Shown one piece after another: positions 1-8,439 of a stretch of DNA of 43,834 nucleotides. The position numbers were made by a program, and so were the translations under genes. How positions within the stretch are numbered: the first letter of the stretch is position 1; the number at the start of each line of letters is the position of its first letter. This DNA is from Bacteroidales bacterium (lineage in GTDB: Bacteria; Bacteroidota; Bacteroidia; Bacteroidales; UBA932), in the NCBI GenBank assembly GCA_017445015.1, contig JAFSVL010000077.1:1-43834 (forward strand), given 5' to 3'. The notes under the pieces are model-generated. The model ran no database searches. It was not told where the DNA came from and saw nothing but the letters and a program-made list of their open reading frames with translations.

Positions 1-139
1 ATTATTTATCAGAAAAGCAATAGCTATCCGATTGAATTTCAAAAGGATAGCTATTTATTTTAAATGCCCAGCCTTTATCTGGAAGAATTTGTACAAAAAA
101 GAGGATGACCTCAAGTCCTAAGACTTTTTAGTCACCCCC
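1..139. mobile_element. Possible end of an insertion element abutting the truncated regulator
   Basis: This stretch is clearly more AT-rich than the rest of the window and holds no gene. It contains a perfect hairpin (19-55) and then, at about 103-139, an imperfect inverted repeat whose right arm reads GACTTTTTAGTCACCCC and whose left arm reads GGATGACCTCAAGTC. Right after it, a hybrid two-component regulator begins in the middle of its propeller domain. The simplest reading is that the right-hand terminal repeat of an insertion sequence lies here, preceded by the terminator of its transposase gene. No transposase is visible because the window starts too late, and no target-site duplication can be checked. 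The element call is inference; the repeats and the composition change are seen. Confidence 0.35.
19..55. terminator. Hairpin with perfect 11-bp arms, terminator-like
   Basis: Arms AATAGCTATCC (19-29) and GGATAGCTATT (45-55) are exact reverse complements separated by 15 nt, followed on the plus strand by a T-rich tail. This would suit a rho-independent terminator for a gene ending left of the window. Confidence 0.45.
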
Positions 140-146
140 TTCGGAA

Positions 147-2612
147 ATGGTGAATGACCTGCAGGTGGACGGGAACAATGAACTGTGGATCTGCGGCAAC
201 GGATTATGGCATTGGACCTTCGCCGAGGGAATGCAGAATGAGCCCCTGCTCGGAAAGAGGTTTTGTTTTGGCATCCACTGCCGGGAAGACGGAAAGCTGT
301 GGGTTGCCACCATTGGGGAAGGGGTTGCCTTGTACGATGGGCAGAAGGTGGAATTTTTCGATGCGAATACGGTGGGACTCGCGGACAACAATACGTATTT
401 CGCCAAGCCCTTCCGCTCTTCCAACCTTCTTGTCGGAACCCGGACCGGACTTTCTTTTGTCGATACGGCCACCGGACTCTGTTATAACTATTCTCCGATA
501 AACGGGCTTGGCATTTCTTCCGCCCGAGAGGGGGTGATTTTGTCCCGGAAGGATGGCAGCCTCTGGGTAGGTGGGATGGACGGAATCGTCACTATCAAGG
601 ATACGTCCTTCGTTTTCCCGACCCGGCGCAGCGTCCTGGTGCCGGACCGGATTACTATCGCCGGAGAAAGCCGGTATCCGGCCAGCACCATTGTCCTTCC
701 GAAAGAAAGTCACGGTTTTTCCCTGGAGATGGCGGAGTTCGATTATTCCGGCATCACCCCGTCCTTTTGCGAATACAAACTGGAAGGGCTTGATGACGGG
801 TGGGTGAAAAAAGCTGCCGCTGTCCCCATCTCGTACAACAATGTTCCGCCCGGAAAATATACCCTGAGGATAAGGGTGACGAATAATGCCTATTGTCCGG
901 AGTGGTCTGAACAGGCCATCCCGGTGACGGTTTTGCAGCCGTGGTATACCTCCAGGGTCGCCGTCGCCTTCTACTTTGTCTTCGCGTTTTCCCTGTTGGG
1001 AGGTTTGCTGTATATGTTGTATGCGAGGATGCTTCTTTCGCAGCGTCTGGCGATAGAGAAGAAGGAGAACGAGGAAAGGATGCGTTTCTTCGTCAATCTT
1101 TCCCACGAACTCCGGACGCCTTTAACCATGGTCATCGGCCAGCTCGGCCTCTTTTTCCGGATGAACAAATCCGGCGTCCAGGGAATGTCGAACATCGAGA
1201 GTTCCTATAAAAATGCCCAGAAGATGGAGCGCATCGTCTCCGAATTGCTGGACTTTGAGAAACGGAACCAGGGGTACTCCAGCATCAGCGTGGTGGAAAC
1301 CGACCTGTGTGCTTACCTGCTCGAAATCAGGGACTGGTTCTCACAATATGCCAACTACCGTGACATCCGGCTGAAATTTTCCCTTCCATCCTATCCGGTT
1401 CCCGCGATGATTGACCGGGACCAGATGCAGCGGGTATTTTCCAATATCCTGAACAACGCCTTCAAATTCACGCCAGACGGCGGGGAGATTGCCGTGGCGT
1501 TGAAAATCCGAAAACAGGATGCCACGCACAAAGAAGCGGTCATTACCCTTTCCGACTCCGGAAAGGGGATTCCCGAGGATTCGCTGAAGCGTATATTCGA
1601 ACCCTTTTATCAGGATCCTGAGACGAAATCCCGGGGAACCGGATTGGGGCTTGCCTTGAGCCGGGGCATTGTCAATCTGCATCACGGAAACATCTCCGCA
1701 TCGAACCAGAAAGGCGGAGGCGCTGTTTTCAGTATCCACCTTCCTCTGGGAAAAGATTGGATGACCGGGGATGCAAAAGTATTTATTGCCCCGGAGCCGC
1801 CGGCAGAGAAAATGCCGGTCAAGGAGGAGGCGGAGACGGGACCTGCAGGAGAAAAGACGCGCTATTCGATGCTGATTGTGGAAGACGACCTGGAGATGCG
1901 CACGATGCTGACGGCCATTTTCAGTGGTTCCTACAATGTTACCGAAGCGTCAGACGGTGCAGAAGGCTTTTCGCTGGCCAAATCCATGCAGCCGGATATC
2001 GTTATCAGCGACGTGATGATGCCCGTGATGGATGGAATGAGCCTGGTGGCCAAGTTACGGCAGGACTTTGAAACCTGTCACATTCCCATCATCCTGCTGA
2101 CGGCCAAGATGACGCTGGAAGATGAGATCTCCGGTCTGAATCAAGGGGCGGATGATTATGTCGGGAAGCCGTTCCGTATCGATGTTCTGGAAGCAAAATG
2201 CAGGAGCCTGTTGGAGAACCGGAATATCCAGCGAAAGAAATATATCAAGACCCTCGCCAATTTCGAAGGTCTTGCCAAAACCGAAAAGGATGCCGATTTC
2301 CTTTCCCGTGCGACGGCCGTCATTGATGAGAATATCCTGTCTTCTGAACTCGGGGTGGCCCTGATGTGTGACAAACTGAATATCAGCCGGACGATCCTGG
2401 ACCAGAAAATCAAAGGCATCACGGGGATGACGCCCCGCGTGTTCATCGAAACGATCAAAATGAAGCAGGCCTGCCGCCTGTTTGAAGACCGTTCGGGCAA
2501 CATCTCGGAAATCGCCTATATGCTGGGGTTCAGTTCACCCAAATACTTTACCATCCGTTTCAAGAAGCAGTTCGGCAAGACTCCGACCGAGTGGCTGGCG
2601 GGGAAAGAATAG
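147..2612 (+). CDS. Hybrid two-component system regulator (HTCS), 5'-truncated
   Basis: One-protein sensor and regulator of the type that controls glycan-use loci in Bacteroidota. The visible 821 residues hold about four remaining beta-propeller blades (1-155), a Y_Y_Y domain (about 188-262), one membrane segment (about 270-292), a histidine kinase with the H-box NLSHELRTP (His320) and ATP-binding boxes around N436, DSGKGIP (470-476) and GTGLGLA (498-504), a receiver domain (about 575-690) with Asp581, phospho-acceptor Asp622 and Lys674, and an AraC-type DNA-binding domain (about 720-820). Full-length HTCS proteins are usually 1300-1500 residues with a signal peptide and two propellers, so roughly 500 N-terminal residues are missing. 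An in-frame TAG lies at 129-131, so there is no longer start. Without a signal peptide the sensor cannot be exported normally, so the gene is probably dead or only cytoplasmic. The kinase-to-DNA-binding half looks intact. Confidence 0.88.
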   Translation: MVNDLQVDGNNELWICGNGLWHWTFAEGMQNEPLLGKRFCFGIHCREDGKLWVATIGEGVALYDGQKVEFFDANTVGLADNNTYFAKPFRSSNLLVGTRTGLSFVDTATGLCYNYSPINGLGISSAREGVILSRKDGSLWVGGMDGIVTIKDTSFVFPTRRSVLVPDRITIAGESRYPASTIVLPKESHGFSLEMAEFDYSGITPSFCEYKLEGLDDGWVKKAAAVPISYNNVPPGKYTLRIRVTNNAYCPEWSEQAIPVTVLQPWYTSRVAVAFYFVFAFSLLGGLLYMLYARMLLSQRLAIEKKENEERMRFFVNLSHELRTPLTMVIGQLGLFFRMNKSGVQGMSNIESSYKNAQKMERIVSELLDFEKRNQGYSSISVVETDLCAYLLEIRDWFSQYANYRDIRLKFSLPSYPVPAMIDRDQMQRVFSNILNNAFKFTPDGGEIAVALKIRKQDATHKEAVITLSDSGKGIPEDSLKRIFEPFYQDPETKSRGTGLGLALSRGIVNLHHGNISASNQKGGGAVFSIHLPLGKDWMTGDAKVFIAPEPPAEKMPVKEEAETGPAGEKTRYSMLIVEDDLEMRTMLTAIFSGSYNVTEASDGAEGFSLAKSMQPDIVISDVMMPVMDGMSLVAKLRQDFETCHIPIILLTAKMTLEDEISGLNQGADDYVGKPFRIDVLEAKCRSLLENRNIQRKKYIKTLANFEGLAKTEKDADFLSRATAVIDENILSSELGVALMCDKLNISRTILDQKIKGITGMTPRVFIETIKMKQACRLFEDRSGNISEIAYMLGFSSPKYFTIRFKKQFGKTPTEWLAGKE

Positions 2613-2673
2613 AAAACACTTTTTTTACTGCGTAAAAATGATTAAAATTGCAGACTGAATTGTAAATATCGAT

Positions 2674-4620
2674 ATGGCAGAGAAACTGAATTCAAAAATT
2701 CCGGAAGGTCCCCTTTCAGAGAAATGGACCCGGAGAAAGTCGGAAATTCATCTGGTGAGCCCGAACAACAAGCGAAAACTTGATATTATCGTTGTAGGTA
2801 CGGGTTTGGGTGGAGCGTCCGCAGCCGCGGCGCTCGGCGAACTGGGATACAACGTCAAAATCTTCTGCATCAGTGATTCTCCGCGCCGTGCGCACTCCAT
2901 CGCCGCACAGGGCGGTATCAATGCCGCAAAGAATTACCAGAACGACAACGATTCGGTCTATCGCCTTTTCTACGATACGATCAAGGGCGGAGATTACCGC
3001 AGCCGTGAGGCGAATGTTTACCGTCTGGCGGAGGTCAGTGCGGCCATTATCGACCAATGTGTGGCACAGGGAATTCCCTTTGCCCGCGAATATGGCGGAT
3101 ACCTTGCCAACAGGTCTTTCGGCGGCGTGCAGGTGAGCCGGACGTTCTATGCCCGCGGGCAAACCGGACAGCAGCTGCTTCTCGGGGCTTATGCGTCCTT
3201 GAACAAGGAGATTGCCGCAGGGACGGTGAAATCCTATCCCAGGCATGAAATGCTCGACCTTGTCCTCGTCAACGGTCAGGCAAAGGGAATCATTACCCGG
3301 AATCTGGTGACCGGAGAGATTGAGCGTTTCGGCGCGCATGCCGTCATCATTGCCACCGGAGGATACGGAAATACCTATTTCCTTTCGACGAATGCCATGA
3401 ACAGCAACGGTTCCGCCGCGCTTCAGTGCTATAAGAAGGGCGCTTTCTTTGCCAACCCCTGCTTTGCACAGATCCATCCGACCTGTATTCCCGTCCACGG
3501 AGACCAGCAGTGCAAGCTGACACTGATGTCCGAATCCCTGCGTAATGACGGCCGTATCTGGGTTCCCAAGAAGAAAGAGGACGTGGAAAAACTCCGCAGG
3601 CATGAAATCAAGCCGTCCCAGATACCTGAAGAGGACAGGGATTACTATCTCGAGCGCAGGTATCCCGCTTTCGGCAATCTGGTTCCCCGGGATGTGGCCT
3701 CCCGTGCCGCCAAGGAAAGATGTGATGCCGGATTCGGTGTCAACGAGACCGGAAAGGCGGTATTCCTTGACTTTGCCGACGCCATCAAGCGCCTTGGGAA
3801 GCAGCGTGTGGCGGAGCGCTATGGGAATCTCTTCGAGATGTATGAGAAAATCACCGCTTCCTCCCCCTGGGAAGAGCCGATGATGATATATCCTGCCATC
3901 CATTACACGATGGGCGGCATCTGGGTGGATTACGATCTGCAAACCACCGTCCCCGGACTTTTTGCCATCGGCGAGGCGAACTTCTCCGACCATGGCGGAA
4001 ACCGGCTCGGCGCTTCCGCGCTGATGCAGGGACTGGCAGACGGTTATTTTATCGTTCCGGTAACGATCGGGGATTATCTTTCCAAGAAATTCGCAGAACC
4101 AAAGACCGATACCGACAGCCCTGAATTCATCGAGGCTGAGCGTGCCGTACAGGCCCGTATCGACAGGCTTTTCTCGATTGGCGGAACGGAAACGGTAGAT
4201 TCCATCCACAAGCAGCTGGGTCATATCATGTGGGAATACGTGGGTATGGCGCGCAACGAGGAAGGACTTAAAAAAGCCATTCAGGAAATCCGTGAACTCA
4301 AGGAGAAGTTCTATACTTCCGTCAAGGTTCCGGGAAGCCAGTATGAATTCAACCAGGAACTTGAGAAAGCCCTCCGCCTCGAGGATTTCTTCGAGATCGG
4401 TGAACTGATGGCGCGCGACGCCCTGAACCGGGAGGAATCCTGCGGAGGACATTTCCGCGTGGAGAGCCAGACCGAGGAAGGGGAAGCGAAGCGTGACGAT
4501 GCCAACTTCATGTATGTGGCGGCGTGGGAATACAAGGGGGAAGGCAAGGAGCCTGAACTTCATAAAGAGCCCCTGAAATACGAATTCATCGAGGTAAAGA
4601 CCCGTAATTACAAGGAATAA
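2674..4620 (+). CDS. frdA: Fumarate reductase/succinate dehydrogenase flavoprotein subunit
   Basis: Catalytic subunit that interconverts fumarate and succinate at the cytoplasmic face of the membrane, the end step of anaerobic succinate formation in Bacteroidales. At 648 residues it has the normal length. The FAD-binding fold starts at [17 protein letters not shown] (about 40-56), His74 in AHSIAAQGG is the expected covalent FAD attachment site, and the signature stretches [12 protein letters not shown] and [12 protein letters not shown] are intact. The N-terminus ([12 protein letters not shown]) matches the family, which supports this ATG. The next gene, frdB, starts 1 nt after the stop. Bacteroides species normally have a cytochrome b subunit gene (frdC/sdhC) directly upstream. 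Here the upstream neighbour is the truncated regulator, 61 nt away. Confidence 0.96.
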   Translation: MAEKLNSKIPEGPLSEKWTRRKSEIHLVSPNNKRKLDIIVVGTGLGGASAAAALGELGYNVKIFCISDSPRRAHSIAAQGGINAAKNYQNDNDSVYRLFYDTIKGGDYRSREANVYRLAEVSAAIIDQCVAQGIPFAREYGGYLANRSFGGVQVSRTFYARGQTGQQLLLGAYASLNKEIAAGTVKSYPRHEMLDLVLVNGQAKGIITRNLVTGEIERFGAHAVIIATGGYGNTYFLSTNAMNSNGSAALQCYKKGAFFANPCFAQIHPTCIPVHGDQQCKLTLMSESLRNDGRIWVPKKKEDVEKLRRHEIKPSQIPEEDRDYYLERRYPAFGNLVPRDVASRAAKERCDAGFGVNETGKAVFLDFADAIKRLGKQRVAERYGNLFEMYEKITASSPWEEPMMIYPAIHYTMGGIWVDYDLQTTVPGLFAIGEANFSDHGGNRLGASALMQGLADGYFIVPVTIGDYLSKKFAEPKTDTDSPEFIEAERAVQARIDRLFSIGGTETVDSIHKQLGHIMWEYVGMARNEEGLKKAIQEIRELKEKFYTSVKVPGSQYEFNQELEKALRLEDFFEIGELMARDALNREESCGGHFRVESQTEEGEAKRDDANFMYVAAWEYKGEGKEPELHKEPLKYEFIEVKTRNYKE

Positions 4621-4621
4621 T

Positions 4622-5365
4622 ATGGAATTCAATGTAAAGGTATGGCGTCAGAAAAACGCCAAGACGAAAGGACATTTCGAGACATATCATATAGCGGGAA
4701 TCGAGGAGGACGCCTCTTTCCTCGAAATGCTTGATATCCTCAACGAACAGTTGATCCGAGAGGGTAAGGATCCCATATCCTTCGACCATGACTGCCGTGA
4801 GGGAATCTGCGGTGCCTGTTCCCTGTATATCGACGGCAGAGCCCACGGCCCTGACGACCATGTGACCACCTGCCAGCTTTTCATGCGGCATTTCAAGGAT
4901 GGAGCCACCATTACGGTGGAACCGTGGCGGAGCGCCGCCTTCCCTGTCATCAAGGATCTGGTCGTGGAGCGCCGTGCCTTTGATAAAATTCTCCAGGCGG
5001 GCGGCTTTATTTCCGTAAGGACGGGTTCCGCCCAGGATGCCAACAATATCCTGATTTCCCACGACAAGGCGGAAGAGAGCATGGATGCTGCCGCCTGTGT
5101 AGGATGCGGTGCCTGTGTGGCGACATGCAAGAACGGGTCGGCCATGCTGTTTGTCGCGGCCCGCGTGAGTTCCCTGGCGCTGCTGCCGCAGGGCAGGCCC
5201 GAAGCGGCCCGCCGTGCCAAGGCGATGGTGGCGAAGATGGATGAACTGGGTTTTGGCAATTGTACCAATACACGTGCCTGCGAACTGGAATGTCCGAAGG
5301 GAATCACCGTGGCGCATATCGCGCGCTTGAACCGGGAATTTCTGAAGGCGAAGTTCAGCGACTGA
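4622..5365 (+). CDS. frdB: Fumarate reductase/succinate dehydrogenase iron-sulfur subunit
   Basis: Electron-transfer subunit of the fumarate reductase complex, passing electrons between the quinol-binding membrane subunit and the flavoprotein. All cysteines expected for three clusters are present in the 247 residues: Cys58, 63, 66 and 84 for the [2Fe-2S] cluster (CREGICGAC), and Cys159, 162, 165, 169, 214, 220 and 224 for the [4Fe-4S] and [3Fe-4S] clusters ([11 protein letters not shown] and [14 protein letters not shown]). It begins 1 nt after frdA and is surely co-transcribed with it. The plus-strand gene ends 4 nt before the 3' end of a convergent tRNA gene, with no clear terminator between them. 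Confidence 0.96.
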   Translation: MEFNVKVWRQKNAKTKGHFETYHIAGIEEDASFLEMLDILNEQLIREGKDPISFDHDCREGICGACSLYIDGRAHGPDDHVTTCQLFMRHFKDGATITVEPWRSAAFPVIKDLVVERRAFDKILQAGGFISVRTGSAQDANNILISHDKAEESMDAAACVGCGACVATCKNGSAMLFVAARVSSLALLPQGRPEAARRAKAMVAKMDELGFGNCTNTRACELECPKGITVAHIARLNREFLKAKFSD

Positions 5366-5369
5366 GCAG

Positions 5370-5443
5370 TGATTCCGGCGCGACTCGAACGCGCGACCCA
5401 CAGCTTAGAAGGCTGTTGCTCTATCCAACTGAGCTACGGAACC
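5370..5443 (-). tRNA. tRNA-Arg, anticodon UCU
   Basis: Read on the minus strand, this folds as a complete tRNA. The acceptor stem pairs GGTTCCG with CGGAATC (one G-T wobble), with A as discriminator base. The D arm holds AGCTCAGTTGGATAGAGC, the anticodon stem ACAGC/GCTGT carries loop CTTCTAA, and the T arm is GCGCG-TTCGAGT-CGCGC. The anticodon TCT (5407-5409 on the plus strand) reads AGA/AGG arginine codons. No CCA is encoded, which is usual for Bacteroidota and means CCA is added by the nucleotidyltransferase. Confidence 0.96.
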
Positions 5444-5449
5444 GTTCCG

Positions 5450-5463
5450 GGCTTGTACAAGCC
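5450..5463. repeat. Perfect 14-bp palindrome in the tRNA leader
   Basis: GGCTTGTACAAGCC is its own reverse complement. It lies between the likely -7 box of the tRNA gene and the mature tRNA 5' end, so it would form a hairpin near the 5' end of the precursor. A role is not known; it could also be chance. Confidence 0.3.
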
Positions 5464-5469
5464 GGAGTG

Positions 5470-5477
5470 CAAAGATA
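5470..5477 (-). promoter_or_regulatory. -7 promoter box for tRNA-Arg
   Basis: The minus strand reads TATCTTTG followed by CA, a full match to the Bacteroides -7 consensus TAnnTTTG, 26 nt upstream of the mature tRNA 5' end. No TTTG sits at the ideal 19-bp spacing upstream. Confidence 0.6.
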
Positions 5478-5518
5478 CGAATATTTTTCTTTTTCCGCGC
5501 AGGACAAACTTGTGAGTC

Positions 5519-7579
5519 ATGAAGATCAAAAGGATATTATTTATTCCCCTGTTGTTTCTGGCAGTACTTGCAGGGGCTGCGCAGGAGCGGGATACGCTGC
5601 GTATATTGTCGATAGGAAACAGTTTTTCCGTCGATGCCATTGAACAGAATCTCCATGAAATGGCCGCCGATGCAGGTTATGTCTATATCATCGGCAATAT
5701 GTATATCGGAGGTTGTTCGCTCGAAAGGCATGCGAATCATGCGGAAAGCGGCGCCGCGGACTATTCATACCGGAAAATCGGTACTGACGGAATCCGGATG
5801 GTGCGGGAAAAGACTCCGTTGTCCTATGCCCTGAAAGATGAGCGCTGGGATGTCGTCTCTTTCCAGCAAAGCAGTCCCCTTTCCGGAATTTCCGCCAGTT
5901 ATGAACCCTGGCTGGGACGCCTGGTCCGTTATGTGAAGGCAGGTGTTCCGTCCGCCTCCCGTTTCCTTTTCCATCAGACATGGGCGTACGCGCAGGATGC
6001 GCTGAATCCCAATTATTCCCATTACGGCTGCGACCAGAAACTGATGTACCGCGCCATCATGGACGCTTCGAAGCAGGCTGTGGAGCATTATGGCCTGGAG
6101 GTCATTCCCTGCGGTACGGCCATCCAGAATTACCGTGCCACCTGGTACCGGGACAATGTCAACCGGGACGGATATCATCTGAACCTGACCGGCCGGTATA
6201 TCGCCGCCGCCACCTGGTTCTGCACGCTCAGCGGAGGGGATGTCCGGGGCAACGCATATATGCCCCTGTATCTGACGCCGGGGCAGGTCAAGGCTGCGCA
6301 GGAAGCGGCCTTTGCGGCTTATACCTCCCCCTATGCCGTGACGGACTTCGGAATGCGCTCCAATACGGTCAATTACGACGAGGCCCGTGTGCCGAAGTTT
6401 ACCTTGCCGGCGATGATGCGCTGCGGCGACGGCAGTCCCGTACGCAACCGCCGCGTCTGGGAAACGAAGCGCCGTCCGGAACTCTACGCCCTGTTTGAGC
6501 GGGAAATGTTCGGCCGTGCGCCGGAAGCATCAGAAAAGCCGGAGGCTGAACTGTTGGAAAGTGCCGAAGGGGTGCTTGGCGGCCTGGCGGACCGGAAACA
6601 GGTGCGCCTCACTTTCAGGAAAGGCCGTGCGATGGACCTGCTCATCTATACGCCGGCGGGTGCAAAAAAGCCGGTTCCCGCCTTTCTGGGCATTAATTTT
6701 CACGGGAACCACAGTATCTGTTCCGATGAGGCCGTACGGATGACGGAGTTGGATGCGCAGCAGCGGCGGTACGGGGTTTACCCCGGCATGGACAGGGACA
6801 AGCCGGAAAGCCGTGCGGCGCGCGGGGCGCAGGCCTCCCGCTGGCCGCTTGAGCGGATTCTTGCGGCCGGTTATGGCGTAGTGACCTTTTATCGCGGCGA
6901 CATCGATCCGGATTTCGACGATGGGTTTCGCAACGGGGTCCACGGCATATTTTATAAGGAAGGACAGCATTATCCGGAGCCGGACGAGTGGGGTGCCCTC
7001 GCCGCCTGGGCCTGGGGCCTGAGCCGTGCGTTGGATTATCTGGAGACGGATTCCTGTATCGATGCGTCCCGGGTGGCCGTACTGGGCCATTCCCGCCTGG
7101 GCAAGGCGGCACTCTGGGCCGGAGCGTCGGATTCCCGCTTTGCCCTGGTCATTTCGAATGATTCCGGTTGTGGCGGAGCGGCCCTTTCACGCCGCGCCCT
7201 GGGAGAGACGGTGGAGATTATCAACCGCAGTTTCCCGCACTGGTTCTGCGGAAATTTCAAGAAGTATGGCGGCAACGAGGATAAATTACCCTTTGACCAG
7301 CATGAACTGCTGGCGCTGATCGCTCCGCGTCCGCTCTATGTGGCAAGCGCTTCCCTGGATCGATGGGCGGACCCCAAGGGAGAATTCCTGTCGGCGGTGG
7401 CCGCTTCCGAGGCGTATGGGCTGTATGGATTCAGGGGCCTGAAAGGTGCCAGGATGCCGGAACCTGGGGGGTCCCTGCTTTCCGACCGGATGGCCTATCA
7501 CCTGCGTGAGGGAAAGCACGATATCACGGAATTCGACTGGTTGCATTATATTGCCTTTGCAGATCAATTTTTGAAATAA
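5519..7579 (+). CDS. Secreted two-domain esterase: DUF4886 (SGNH-like) plus CE15 glucuronoyl esterase
   Basis: A 686-residue exported enzyme with a type I signal peptide (about 1-21). Residues 27-240 form a DUF4886 domain of the SGNH hydrolase superfamily, with the block-I serine in GNSFS (Ser35). Residues 280-686 match bacterial CE15 4-O-methyl-glucuronoyl methylesterases: nucleophile Ser525 in GHSRLGKAALW, the stretch ISNDSGCGGAALSRR, and the catalytic His667 in GKHDITEFDW. CE15 enzymes cut ester links between glucuronic acid on xylan and lignin alcohols; the partner domain may remove acyl groups. The stop overlaps the next ATG by one base (TAATG), coupling it to nfnA, an unexpected partner. 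No carbohydrate-binding module is visible. The family calls are firm; the real substrate is inferred. Confidence 0.88.
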   Translation: MKIKRILFIPLLFLAVLAGAAQERDTLRILSIGNSFSVDAIEQNLHEMAADAGYVYIIGNMYIGGCSLERHANHAESGAADYSYRKIGTDGIRMVREKTPLSYALKDERWDVVSFQQSSPLSGISASYEPWLGRLVRYVKAGVPSASRFLFHQTWAYAQDALNPNYSHYGCDQKLMYRAIMDASKQAVEHYGLEVIPCGTAIQNYRATWYRDNVNRDGYHLNLTGRYIAAATWFCTLSGGDVRGNAYMPLYLTPGQVKAAQEAAFAAYTSPYAVTDFGMRSNTVNYDEARVPKFTLPAMMRCGDGSPVRNRRVWETKRRPELYALFEREMFGRAPEASEKPEAELLESAEGVLGGLADRKQVRLTFRKGRAMDLLIYTPAGAKKPVPAFLGINFHGNHSICSDEAVRMTELDAQQRRYGVYPGMDRDKPESRAARGAQASRWPLERILAAGYGVVTFYRGDIDPDFDDGFRNGVHGIFYKEGQHYPEPDEWGALAAWAWGLSRALDYLETDSCIDASRVAVLGHSRLGKAALWAGASDSRFALVISNDSGCGGAALSRRALGETVEIINRSFPHWFCGNFKKYGGNEDKLPFDQHELLALIAPRPLYVASASLDRWADPKGEFLSAVAASEAYGLYGFRGLKGARMPEPGGSLLSDRMAYHLREGKHDITEFDWLHYIAFADQFLK

Positions 7580-8439
7580 TGTTTGAGATTTTACAGAAGG
7601 AAATGCTGACTCCTACGATATGCAGGATGAAGCTTTCTGCGCCCAGGCTCGCCGCAGCGGCCCGTCCGGGCCAGTTCCTGATCGTCCGTGCAGACGAAAA
7701 AGGAGAACGGATTCCCCTGACGATCAGTGATTATGATGCGTCGGAAGGAACAGTGACGATCGTTACGCAGAAAATAGGTGCGTCTTCCGCCGATATCATT
7801 GCCTATGAACCCGGAGAATGCTTTGCCGACGTGGTAGGGCCCCTGGGCCTGCCTTCCGAGTTCATGGAATTCACCCCGGAGAAACTGGGTACCATGCGCT
7901 ATATCTTTATCGCCGGCGGCGTGGGTACTGCGCCCGTCTATCCGCAGGCCAAATGGCTGCATGAGCGCGGGGCGAAGGTGGATGTGATTATCGGCGCAAA
8001 AACCAAGGACCTGCTGATTTATAAGGCGGAGATGGAGTCCGTCAGCGATAACGTCTTCATTTGTACCGATGACGGTTCCGAGGGCTTCCACGGCATGGTT
8101 ACCGCCCTGCTTGAAAAACTGGTTTCCGAGGGGCATGTCTATGACCGGGCGGTGGCTATCGGGCCGATGATCATGATGAAATTCACCACGCTGACCTGTA
8201 AAAAACTCGGTCTTCCCGTTACGGTGAGCCTGAACACCCTGATGGTGGACGGTACCGGCATGTGCGGAGCCTGCCGTGTAAGCGTGGGCGGAAAAACCCG
8301 CTTTGCCTGCGTGGAGGGTCCTGAATTTGACGGATACGAGGTGGATTTCGATGAGGCGATGCGCCGTCAGGGCCAGTACAAGGCGGAAGAGGCCGAAGCG
8401 AATGAAAAGCATGTTTGTAAAATCGGGAGGGGAAAATAA
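7579..8439 (+). CDS. nfnA: NADH-dependent ferredoxin:NADP+ oxidoreductase, small subunit
   Basis: Small subunit of the electron-bifurcating transhydrogenase NfnAB, which couples NADPH, NAD+ and ferredoxin redox reactions in the cytoplasm of anaerobes. The 286-residue protein has the ferredoxin-NADP reductase layout: FAD-binding part (PGQFLIV, RIPLTI), a nucleotide-binding part beginning IAGGVGTAPVYP (about 111-122), and a C-terminal [2Fe-2S] site in DGTGMCGACRVSV with Cys229, Cys232 and Cys244; Asp224 sits where NfnA proteins use an Asp ligand. It overlaps the upstream esterase and the downstream nfnB by one base each (TAATG), so the three genes form one coupled unit. It is often annotated as a sulfide dehydrogenase or a dihydroorotate dehydrogenase electron-transfer subunit, but the nfnB neighbour settles the call. 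Confidence 0.92.
   Translation: MFEILQKEMLTPTICRMKLSAPRLAAAARPGQFLIVRADEKGERIPLTISDYDASEGTVTIVTQKIGASSADIIAYEPGECFADVVGPLGLPSEFMEFTPEKLGTMRYIFIAGGVGTAPVYPQAKWLHERGAKVDVIIGAKTKDLLIYKAEMESVSDNVFICTDDGSEGFHGMVTALLEKLVSEGHVYDRAVAIGPMIMMKFTTLTCKKLGLPVTVSLNTLMVDGTGMCGACRVSVGGKTRFACVEGPEFDGYEVDFDEAMRRQGQYKAEEAEANEKHVCKIGRGK

Noticed and set aside
2716-4632. A 638-residue open frame on the minus strand opposite frdA
   Set aside because: It is fully antisense to a conserved gene, shows no family motif, and arises from the codon bias of frdA.
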